Assembly (NCBI GenBank): GCA_035650275.1
Contig: DASRHY010000004.1
Coordinates: 11,601 to 75,600, forward strand
Length of the DNA: 64,000 nucleotides
Origin: DASRHY01 sp035650275
GTDB taxonomy: Bacteria > Actinomycetota > Actinomycetes > Propionibacteriales > Kribbellaceae
Reading direction: 5' to 3'
Shown: positions 16,376-23,374 of the stretch, piece after piece
How the letters are laid out: every line of letters begins with the position of its first letter
Position numbering within the stretch: position 1 is the first letter of the stretch
Notes under the pieces: generated by a model
What the model was told of the DNA's origin: nothing
The model's input: the letters and a program-made list of their open reading frames with translations, nothing else
Database searches by the model: none
Program-made: the position numbers and the translations under genes

Positions 16376-18112
16376 ATGGCCGACGAGCACAGCCGCGGAG
16401 AGACCAGCACATCCGACACCACCCGGACGTTCCGGGATACGCGAGACTTCCTGGTCGCGCACCGGGAGGACCACGAGACCGCGTACCGGGACTTCCGCTG
16501 GCCGCGGTTCGAGCAGTTCAACTGGGCCCGGGACTGGTTCGACGCGCTCGCGGTGGAGCAGCCGGACGTGGCGGCGCTGACGATCGTGGAGACCGACGGC
16601 GAGGTCAACAGCCTCACGTACGCCGACATGGCGCAGCGGTCGCGGCAGGTCGCAGGCTGGCTGTCCACGCAGGGCCTGCGCAAGGGCGACCGGGTACTGA
16701 TCGTGCTCGGCAACCAGGTCGAGCTGTGGGAGACGGTGCTGGCCTGCATCCGGCTCGGTGCCGTGATGATCCCGGCGACCACACTGCTGACCGAGGCCGA
16801 CCTGGCTGACCGGATCGAACGCGGCCGGGTGAAGTTCGTGGTGGCAGCAGGCGCCGACGCCGGCAGGTATGCGGGGATCGCGGACCGTTGCACGAAGGTC
16901 GCCGTCGGCGACTCTGCCCGTGGCTGGTTCAACTACGCCGATGCCGCGTCGTTCGCCGGCGAGTCGGACCCCAGCAGCCCGGCCGACGAGGTCGACACCG
17001 CGGCCGACGACCCGCTGCTGCTGTACTTCACCTCCGGTACGACGAGCCAGCCGAAGCTGGTCGAGCACAGCCAGGTCAGCTACCCGGTCGGTCACCTGTC
17101 GACGATGTACTGGATCGGGCTACAGCCGGGCGATGTGCATCTGAACGTTTCCTCGCCGGGCTGGGCGAAGCACTCCTGGAGCAACGTGTTCGCGCCCTGG
17201 AATGCGGGCGCGACGGTGTTCATCTACAACTACACCCGGTTCGATGCGCAGGACCTGCTGCAGGCGCTGGCGACGTACGGGGTGACCACGTTCTGCGCGC
17301 CGCCGACGGTGTGGCGGATGCTGATCCAGGCCGACCTGTCGTCGGTGCAGGTGCCGGTGCGGGAGTGCATCAGCGCCGGCGAGCCGCTCAACCCCGAGGT
17401 GATCGAGCAGGTCCAGCACGCCTGGGGTATCACGATCCGGGACGGCTTCGGGCAGACCGAGACGACCGCGGTGATCGGCAACACCCCCGGCCAGCCGATC
17501 AAACCGGGCTCGATGGGCCGGCCGCTGCCGGGGTACGCGATCGCGCTGGTCGACCCGGCCTCCGGCGAGGTCGGCGACGACGGCGAGATCTGCCTGGAGC
17601 TGGGGCCGCCGCCGGTGGGGCTGATGCGCGGCTACCGCGACGACCATCTGCGCACCGCCGAGGTGATGCGCGACGGGTTCTACCACACCGGCGACGTGGC
17701 GAGCCGTGACGCCGACGGGTACATCACCTACGTCGGCCGCGCGGACGACGTGTTCAAGGCCGCCGACTACCGGATCTCGCCGTTCGAGCTGGAGTCGGTG
17801 CTGATCGAGCACCCGGCGGTCGCCGAGGCCGCGGTGGTTCCGTCACCGGACGCGCTCCGGCTGGCGGTGCCGAAGGCGTACGTCGTGCTTGCCCCGGGCA
17901 ACGAGCCGTCGCGGGAGCTGGCCGGCGAGATCCTGGCCTACTGCCGCGAGCACCTGGCCGGGTACAAGCGGATCCGGCGGATCGAGTTCGCCGAGCTGCC
18001 GAAGACGATCTCCGGGAAGATCCGCCGGGTCGAGCTGCGCGCGGACGAGGCCGACAAGGTCGAGCGGGGCGAGTCCGCGCCGCACGCCTACGACGAGTCC
18101 GACTTCCACTGA
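16376..18112 (+). CDS. AMP-dependent acyl-CoA synthetase (medium-chain/acetyl-CoA synthetase-like)
   Basis: A 578-aa adenylate-forming enzyme that activates a carboxylic acid to its acyl-CoA. The P-loop is YFTSGTTSQPKLVEHS, A5 is DGFGQTETT, A7/A8 is HTGDVASRDADGYITYVGR, and the C-terminal catalytic lysine motif is LPKTISGKIRR. That last motif is the known acetylation site controlled by Pat enzymes. Substrate preference cannot be read; the overall pattern fits the medium-chain (MACS) group. The start is ATG 16376; an upstream in-frame ATG (16325) is rejected because it adds an arginine-rich leader and overlaps the promoter region shared with Pat. Confidence 0.9.
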   Translation: MADEHSRGETSTSDTTRTFRDTRDFLVAHREDHETAYRDFRWPRFEQFNWARDWFDALAVEQPDVAALTIVETDGEVNSLTYADMAQRSRQVAGWLSTQGLRKGDRVLIVLGNQVELWETVLACIRLGAVMIPATTLLTEADLADRIERGRVKFVVAAGADAGRYAGIADRCTKVAVGDSARGWFNYADAASFAGESDPSSPADEVDTAADDPLLLYFTSGTTSQPKLVEHSQVSYPVGHLSTMYWIGLQPGDVHLNVSSPGWAKHSWSNVFAPWNAGATVFIYNYTRFDAQDLLQALATYGVTTFCAPPTVWRMLIQADLSSVQVPVRECISAGEPLNPEVIEQVQHAWGITIRDGFGQTETTAVIGNTPGQPIKPGSMGRPLPGYAIALVDPASGEVGDDGEICLELGPPPVGLMRGYRDDHLRTAEVMRDGFYHTGDVASRDADGYITYVGRADDVFKAADYRISPFELESVLIEHPAVAEAAVVPSPDALRLAVPKAYVVLAPGNEPSRELAGEILAYCREHLAGYKRIRRIEFAELPKTISGKIRRVELRADEADKVERGESAPHAYDESDFH

Positions 18113-18230
18113 CGGTCCGCGTGCGCCTTGACCTTGACCTTGGCGCGGTTGCCGCACACCTCACCTACATGACACGCCCGACTCGTGGACGGTGGCGCGA
18201 CGGGAGCGTCTCACGCGCCATCATCCACGA

Positions 18231-19007
18231 ATGGGCGGCATCTGGGACGACACCGGGCTCGGCCTCGCGGCGCTCGTGGTGCTGCCGCTGCTGGTCGCGA
18301 TCGCGGTCGCCGGGTCGAAGCTGGCGGGACTGCGGCACGAGCGGGGACTGGTCACCGCGGCTTTGCGCGCGGTGGTCCAGCTCGCGGTCGTCGGCACGCT
18401 GATCGGGCTCGCGCTCAGGTCGATCGCCGGTGCGCTCGCGTTCGTCGTACTCATGCTGTGCGTCGCGACCGTGACCAGCACCCGGCGGATCGCCAAGTCG
18501 GCCCCGATACCGGGACTGCTGGGTCGCTGCGCGCTCGCGATCGGCGTACCTGCCGCCGCCGTGATCGGGCTCGTCGTCGGCACCGGTGTGGTGCCACGGA
18601 ACCCGGCGACGCTGCTGCCGATGGGCGGCATCATCGTCGGCGGCGCGATGACCGCGACCACGCTGAGCGGGCGGCGGCTGCTGGCCGAGTACGGCAACCG
18701 GTTCGGTGAGTTCGAGGCCGGGCTGTCGATCGGGCTGCTACCGGCCGCCGCGTTCCGGCTGGTCGCGGGCCCGGCCGCCGGCGACGCGCTGCTGCCGGCG
18801 CTGGACCAGACCCGCACCGTCGGCCTGGTCACCCTGCCCGGCGCGTTCGTCGGGATGGTGCTCGGCGGCGCCTCACCGGCGGCCGCGGCCGCGCTGCAGC
18901 TCGTCGTACTGCTCGGGCTGCTGGCCGCCGAGGCGGTGTCGATCCTGACGATCAGCGAGCTGCTGGCGCGGGCACCGCTTCCGGACGGGCGTACCGTGGC
19001 GCCATGA
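18231..19007 (+). CDS. UPF0014 (FetB-type) ABC transporter permease
   Basis: A 258-aa membrane protein with about seven helices, family of E. coli FetB/YbbM, the permease of an iron-export system. Hallmarks are LRAVVQLAVVGTLIGLAL, the conserved LLPMGGIIVGGAMTATTLS, and LVTLPGAFVGMVLGG. The start is the ATG at 18231 (MGGIWDDTGLG). No FetA-type ATPase is present in the window, so the partner must be encoded elsewhere. Upstream at 18126-18141 the motif CCTTGA is directly repeated within a GCGCC...GGCGC arm pair. The stop overlaps the DUF2630 start. Confidence 0.85.
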   Translation: MGGIWDDTGLGLAALVVLPLLVAIAVAGSKLAGLRHERGLVTAALRAVVQLAVVGTLIGLALRSIAGALAFVVLMLCVATVTSTRRIAKSAPIPGLLGRCALAIGVPAAAVIGLVVGTGVVPRNPATLLPMGGIIVGGAMTATTLSGRRLLAEYGNRFGEFEAGLSIGLLPAAAFRLVAGPAAGDALLPALDQTRTVGLVTLPGAFVGMVLGGASPAAAAALQLVVLLGLLAAEAVSILTISELLARAPLPDGRTVAP

Positions 19008-19249
19008 CCGACGACTCGATCTTCGCCCGCATCGACGACCTGGTGAACACCGAGCGCGAGCTGCGCGTGAAGCTGGCGGCCGGTGAGATCAGCCGCGAGG
19101 ACGAGCAGGACCGGCTCAGCCAGATCGAGACCGACCTGGACCGTTGCTGGGATCTGCTGCGGCAGCGCCGCGCCAAGCGGGAGTTCGGCGGCGACCCGGA
19201 CGACGCGGAGGCCCGGCCTGCGGGCACGGTCGAGGGCTACCTCGGCTGA
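19004..19249 (+). CDS. DUF2630 family protein
   Basis: An 81-aa, highly charged, helical protein (IDDLVNTERELRVKLAAG; DRCWDLLRQRRAKREFGG). This is the DUF2630 pattern, common in actinobacteria and of unknown function. It is probably a coiled-coil cytoplasmic protein. The ATG overlaps the stop of the FetB-like gene (ATGA), so it is translationally coupled to that permease. Confidence 0.85.
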   Translation: MTDDSIFARIDDLVNTERELRVKLAAGEISREDEQDRLSQIETDLDRCWDLLRQRRAKREFGGDPDDAEARPAGTVEGYLG

Positions 19250-19253
19250 CGGG

Positions 19254-19676
19254 TCAGAACCCGCGCAGCTTGTCCGCGGTGATCCGGACGACCACCGAGT
19301 AGTCGGCGTGGAACTCGTCGTTCGTCATGCCCAGACCCTTGATGGCCCTGCGGTACTTCTCGTCGTACGACGACCGCTCGTCCGCGGTCATGCCGTCAGG
19401 GTCGACCGCGGCGGCGCCGGTCACCACGATCACGTTGCCACCGGTCTCGGTGCTGTTCAGGTGCAGTGCGACCCGCGGGTTCGCCGCGATGTTGCGCAGC
19501 TTCGCGGTGCGCGGCTGGCTCGACACCAGCAGGTCGTCCCCCGAGCGCAGGAACCACACCGGCGTCGGCTGCGGCGTACCGGACCGGTCGACCGTGACCA
19601 ACCAGCCGACGGTGTCGTCGGCGAGCCGTCGCTGTGCGCGGGCACCGAATCCGGTCGAGGTGTCGATGGAGAGCAT
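19254..19676 (-). CDS. PPOX-class flavin/F420-dependent oxidoreductase (Rv3369-like)
   Basis: A 140-aa split-barrel protein of the pyridoxamine-5'-phosphate-oxidase fold. Visible motifs are VGWLVTVDRSGTPQPTPVWF, LRNIAANPRVALHL and DEKYRRAIKGLGM. The length and the KLRNI motif fit the TIGR03667 (Rv3369) group, whose members use F420 or flavin. The reduced substrate is unknown. It has a good RBS (GGGAGGATG) before ATG 19676. It lies convergent with DUF2630 (4-bp gap) and downstream of the CoA-binding protein gene. Confidence 0.85.
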   Translation of the reverse strand: MLSIDTSTGFGARAQRRLADDTVGWLVTVDRSGTPQPTPVWFLRSGDDLLVSSQPRTAKLRNIAANPRVALHLNSTETGGNVIVVTGAAAVDPDGMTADERSSYDEKYRRAIKGLGMTNDEFHADYSVVVRITADKLRGF

Positions 19677-19701
19677 CTCATCCTCCCGTAATGCGTTCAG
19701 G

Positions 19702-20139
19702 TCACGCGGCGTGCGGCCCGAACCGGGGCCACTCGATCGCCGGGCACCGGTCCATCACCATGTCCAGGCCGGCCTGCGTCGCGCGATGGTAGGCGTCCGG
19801 GTCGATCACGTCCAGCTGGAACCAGACCGCCTTGGCACCGATCTCGACCGCCTGCTCGGCGATGTCGCCGGCCAGCTCCGACCGCACGAACACGTCGACC
19901 ACGTCGACCGGGAACGGGATGTCCGCCAGCGTGGCGTACCCCTGCTCACCGTGCACCGTCTCAGCCTTCGGGTGCACCGGGACGATCCGGACCCCCTTGC
20001 GTTGCAGCAGTTTCGCGACGCCGTACGCCGAGCGGGCGGCGTTGGTGGAAAGACCGACGACGGCCCAGGTCTTGCCGGTGTGCAGGATGCGCCGGATCAC
20101 GTCCGGATCCCCCCACGTCGTGCTGAGGTCAGCGCTCAT
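19702..20139 (-). CDS. CoA-binding domain protein (YccU-like)
   Basis: A 145-aa Rossmann-fold protein of the CoA_binding_2 family: TWAVVGLSTNAARSAYGVAK, VRIVPVHPKAETVHGEQGY, and the conserved IGAKAVWFQLDVI. The role is unknown; homologues bind CoA and are single-domain relatives of succinyl-CoA ligase alpha. The start is ATG 20139; a further upstream in-frame start is rejected because it adds an arginine-rich stretch. It is divergent from the sigma-fusion gene pair. Confidence 0.88.
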   Translation of the reverse strand: MSADLSTTWGDPDVIRRILHTGKTWAVVGLSTNAARSAYGVAKLLQRKGVRIVPVHPKAETVHGEQGYATLADIPFPVDVVDVFVRSELAGDIAEQAVEIGAKAVWFQLDVIDPDAYHRATQAGLDMVMDRCPAIEWPRFGPHAA

Positions 20140-20195
20140 ACTCGGAGCAACCCGGCCCGCACGCCGGCTATTCCGGCCTCGAGAACGGACCACCG

Positions 20196-21710
20196 ATGAG
20201 TGACGACGACGCGGAGTTCACGCACTTCGTGCGGCGTCACTCGCCCGCGCTGCTCCGGACCGCCTTCCACCTGACCGCCGACCCGGCACGGGCGGACGAC
20301 CTGCTGCGAACCGCCCTGACCGCGACGTACCTGCAGTGGAGCCGGACCGAGGACCCGGTGGCGTCCACGCGGCATGCGCTCGCCGGAGCCGCAGCGCCGT
20401 GGTGGCGGCCGTCGAGCTGGCGCGGCGACGAGCCGGACGGCGATGACGTCATCGAGGCGTTCCGAGCGCTGCCCGCGCGGCAGCGGGCGGTTGCGGCGCT
20501 GCGGTACCTCGAGGAGCTGTCCGAGGTCGAGACCGCGGACCTCCTCGGCCTGCCGGTCGCGGTGGTGCGGGCCGAGACGAAGCGTGGGCTGCCGGTCACT
20601 CGACTGACCGAGGCAATGGCCGAGAACATGGCCGCGGCCGCGGACGGCCTCGCTCCCGGCCCTGAGCTGGCAGCGCAGGTGATCGCGCGCGGCCAGCGGG
20701 CCAGGCGACGGCGCCGTGGTGTTGCCGCGGTCGTCGTCTCGCTCGTCGTCGCGGCCGCGGTGGCGATGCCGCGGGTACTTGTCGACACGGGCGGGCCGGA
20801 GGCCGTCGAGCCGCCACCCACCACCGCGGCACCGACACTCGACCCGCTGCCTTGGGGCCCACCGCCGCGGGTGCCGTACACGATCACCGATCCGCGCACC
20901 GGCGCGGTGATCCTGTACGACGGGTCCGCGCGGGTACCGCTGCCCGGCGGCGTCACGGTGGTCGGCCGGGTCCCCGGCGGGTGGTTCGTGCAGCGACCGC
21001 AGAACGGGCCGGTCCGGCGGACCGAGGCGGGGGTGCTGGACCGCCGCGGCGCGTTCCGGCTGTTCGGCCAGACCCGGTCGGACAGCCCGGCGGCGCTGTC
21101 ACCGGACGGCACCCGGGCGGCCTTCGCCGCGGACGACCCCGGGGTACGCCGCGTGGTGCTCGCCGACGTCCGCACCGCGGCAAGGACCGGCGCCCTGCCG
21201 ATCGCGGACGCCGACGTCGTGGGCTGGAACGCGCACGGCGTCTGGCTGCGCTCCGCCACCGGCCGGACCCGGGTCTGGCGCCCTGGCGCCGCCCCGGTCG
21301 AGGTGCCGGGCGCCGAGACGGTGCGGATCACCCGCACCACACCGCACATGCTCGACCTGGAGGGGTGCACGGCGGTCGTCACGCTCACCCCGGACGACCG
21401 GCTGCGACGGCTCCGGCGGGACTGTCTGGACGAGACCCACGGCTCCACCCTTTCCCCGAACGGCGAAGCCGTCCTGCTGCCGGACGGGTCGGTGCCGCGG
21501 CTCTCCGACAGGCGGACCACGCAGATCCGGCCGCCTGGGAACACCGGGTGGGAGGACGCGGACCACGTGCTGCTATGGGAGGCGGAGACCGACGACGGTA
21601 CGACGCGCGAGACCGTGGTCCGCTGCGACATCCGGACCGCGGCCTGCGAGCGCGCGTACGACACGGAGCGTCCGGGAACGGGTACCCGGTTGGTGCTGTG
21701 GCCCCGATAG
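20196..21710 (+). CDS. SigE-like sigma module fused to a membrane anchor and extracytoplasmic domain (copy 1)
   Basis: A 504-aa chimera. Residues 7-50 resemble ECF sigma region 2 of the actinobacterial SigE family (FVRRHSPALLRTAFHLTADP). Residues 88-135 are a recognisable region 4 helix-turn-helix (RQRAVAALRYLEELSEVETA). A basic stop-transfer stretch precedes one membrane helix at about 175-192. Then comes a Pro-rich linker with GPPPRVPY and about 280 residues of beta-rich sequence with repeated SPDGTRAAF/SPNGEAVLL blades, like a WD40/TolB beta-propeller. Four cysteines in that part are conserved in copy 2. Topology predicts the sigma part inside and the propeller outside. The linker between sigma regions 2 and 4 is short and region 2 is weak. 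It may be a membrane-tethered regulator rather than a free sigma factor. Confidence 0.75.
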   Translation: MSDDDAEFTHFVRRHSPALLRTAFHLTADPARADDLLRTALTATYLQWSRTEDPVASTRHALAGAAAPWWRPSSWRGDEPDGDDVIEAFRALPARQRAVAALRYLEELSEVETADLLGLPVAVVRAETKRGLPVTRLTEAMAENMAAAADGLAPGPELAAQVIARGQRARRRRRGVAAVVVSLVVAAAVAMPRVLVDTGGPEAVEPPPTTAAPTLDPLPWGPPPRVPYTITDPRTGAVILYDGSARVPLPGGVTVVGRVPGGWFVQRPQNGPVRRTEAGVLDRRGAFRLFGQTRSDSPAALSPDGTRAAFAADDPGVRRVVLADVRTAARTGALPIADADVVGWNAHGVWLRSATGRTRVWRPGAAPVEVPGAETVRITRTTPHMLDLEGCTAVVTLTPDDRLRRLRRDCLDETHGSTLSPNGEAVLLPDGSVPRLSDRRTTQIRPPGNTGWEDADHVLLWEAETDDGTTRETVVRCDIRTAACERAYDTERPGTGTRLVLWPR

Positions 21711-21758
21711 CGCGGGTCGGTGCTGCGGGTGCTCCACGCAGGTGACAATTTGATCGGG

Positions 21759-23288
21759 ATGAGCGACAGGGACGCGGACTTCACAGCCTACGTGCGCACG
21801 CACGGGAGGGCGCTGCTGCTGACCGCGTTCCACCTGACCGGCGACGCCGACCGGGCCGACGACCTGCTGGTCACCGCACTGGCGAGGACCTACCTGCGCG
21901 GCGGCTCGGACGCGCCCGAGGTCATGGTCGGTACGGCGCTGTCCCGGTGGCCCCGCTGGTCCTGGCCGGTTCGGCGGGGCGACCAGGCGGACCTCATCGT
22001 GGCCGCCCAGCTCGATGACAACGAACTCGTGCTCGGGGCGTTCCAGCGGCTGCGGCCGGAGCAGCGGGTCGCGATCGCCCGGTGGAATCTCACCGGACTT
22101 CCGGGCGGCGAGGCACCGGACGACGCGCTGCGGGATCTCGGCGTACTGCTGCACGATCTCGAGTTCGATGACTCCGTCACCGTCGAGGACCGGCTGCGAG
22201 CGGCCTTCGAGGCGGGCGCGGCGCGGCTCGCGACCAGGGACGACCTGGCCGGTGCGGCGATTGCCCGGGCCCACCGGATGCGCTGGGCCCGGCGTACCGG
22301 GTCCGCCGCCGCGGCCGCCGCGCTGGTCGTGGCAGCGATCGTCCTGCCCGGCGCGCTGCAGCGCGCGGACACCGCACCCGAGGTACCGCCGAGGGTGGTC
22401 GCGGACGGCGCGCTACCGCCCGGGCCCCCGCCACGGGTGCCGTACGTCGCGAACCCCTACGAGGTGGGCGGCGGATTCCTGTACGACGGGTCGGTTCGGG
22501 TGCCGATCCCCGCCGGCCGGCGGGTGCTGCCGTTCGGCCGGGTGCACGGTGGCTGGCTGGTGGTGCGGGGGGACTCGCACGTCCACACCGACGACCGGCC
22601 GCACGACGGCGAGGTCGGCGTGCTCAGCACCGAGGGCAGCTTCACCTCGTTCGGGATCGCGACCGAGTGGAAGGCCACCTTGTCGCCGGACGGCACCCGC
22701 GCGGCGTTCGTCACCCGGGCGGACGACCGGCTGTGGCTGATCGTCACCGACGTCGCGACCGGGCTCCGGACCGCCAGTACGCCGGCGGTGGCGCTGCTGG
22801 GGTGGAACCCCGAGGGGATCTGGTACCGCTCCGGCATCACCTATGTCTGGTGGCCCGGAGCCGAGCCACGAGCGGTGCACAACGCCGGTGCGATGGACGT
22901 CCACCGCGGTTCCACCTGGATCACCGATCTGACCGACGGCTGCGTGGCGGTCGCCGTCCTGCGCCGGGACGGCTGGCTCGCCCGCGCGCCGCGGCAGTGC
23001 GGCGACGGCGTGCTGTCCCCCTCCGGTCGGTACGTCACGTTCCCGACCGGGTCGATCCACGCCATCCCGGGTGCCGATGTCAGCCGGCTGCGGATGGTCG
23101 ACGCGGTCAGCGACGTGACCTGGGAGGACACCCGGCACGCCCTGCTGCACGTCTCGACCGGCGACGCGTTCTTCACCCGTGAGATCGTCGCCCGCTGCGA
23201 CATGGTCACGCAGCGCTGCGAGCTGGCCTACGACAACACCATCACCGGGCCCCAGCCGGTCCCCCGCCTGACACTGCACGAGCCCTAA
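21759..23288 (+). CDS. SigE-like/membrane/propeller fusion (copy 2, sigma region 4 degenerate)
   Basis: A 509-aa paralogue of the preceding gene, 48 bp downstream in the same direction. The region-2-like start is AYVRTHGRALLLTAFHLTGD. The region 4 helix-turn-helix is eroded (RPEQRVAIARWNLTGLPGGE followed by unrelated sequence), so DNA recognition is unlikely. One membrane helix is at about 181-200. The same GPPPRVPY juxtamembrane motif and FLYDGSVRVPIP follow. The extracellular part has SPDGTRAAF and SPSGRYVTF blades and the same four cysteines (DGC...RQC and RCD...RCE). Start ATG 21759. Copy 2 probably modulates copy 1 or has a sensing-only role; that is inference. Confidence 0.7.
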   Translation: MSDRDADFTAYVRTHGRALLLTAFHLTGDADRADDLLVTALARTYLRGGSDAPEVMVGTALSRWPRWSWPVRRGDQADLIVAAQLDDNELVLGAFQRLRPEQRVAIARWNLTGLPGGEAPDDALRDLGVLLHDLEFDDSVTVEDRLRAAFEAGAARLATRDDLAGAAIARAHRMRWARRTGSAAAAAALVVAAIVLPGALQRADTAPEVPPRVVADGALPPGPPPRVPYVANPYEVGGGFLYDGSVRVPIPAGRRVLPFGRVHGGWLVVRGDSHVHTDDRPHDGEVGVLSTEGSFTSFGIATEWKATLSPDGTRAAFVTRADDRLWLIVTDVATGLRTASTPAVALLGWNPEGIWYRSGITYVWWPGAEPRAVHNAGAMDVHRGSTWITDLTDGCVAVAVLRRDGWLARAPRQCGDGVLSPSGRYVTFPTGSIHAIPGADVSRLRMVDAVSDVTWEDTRHALLHVSTGDAFFTREIVARCDMVTQRCELAYDNTITGPQPVPRLTLHEP

Positions 23289-23374
23289 GCCGGGTCGGTG
23301 CTGGGATTGCCGGGCTAGTACGGCGACAATGACGGCACCGTACCCACGCTGAACGAGGAGCGCGTCGACACCGC

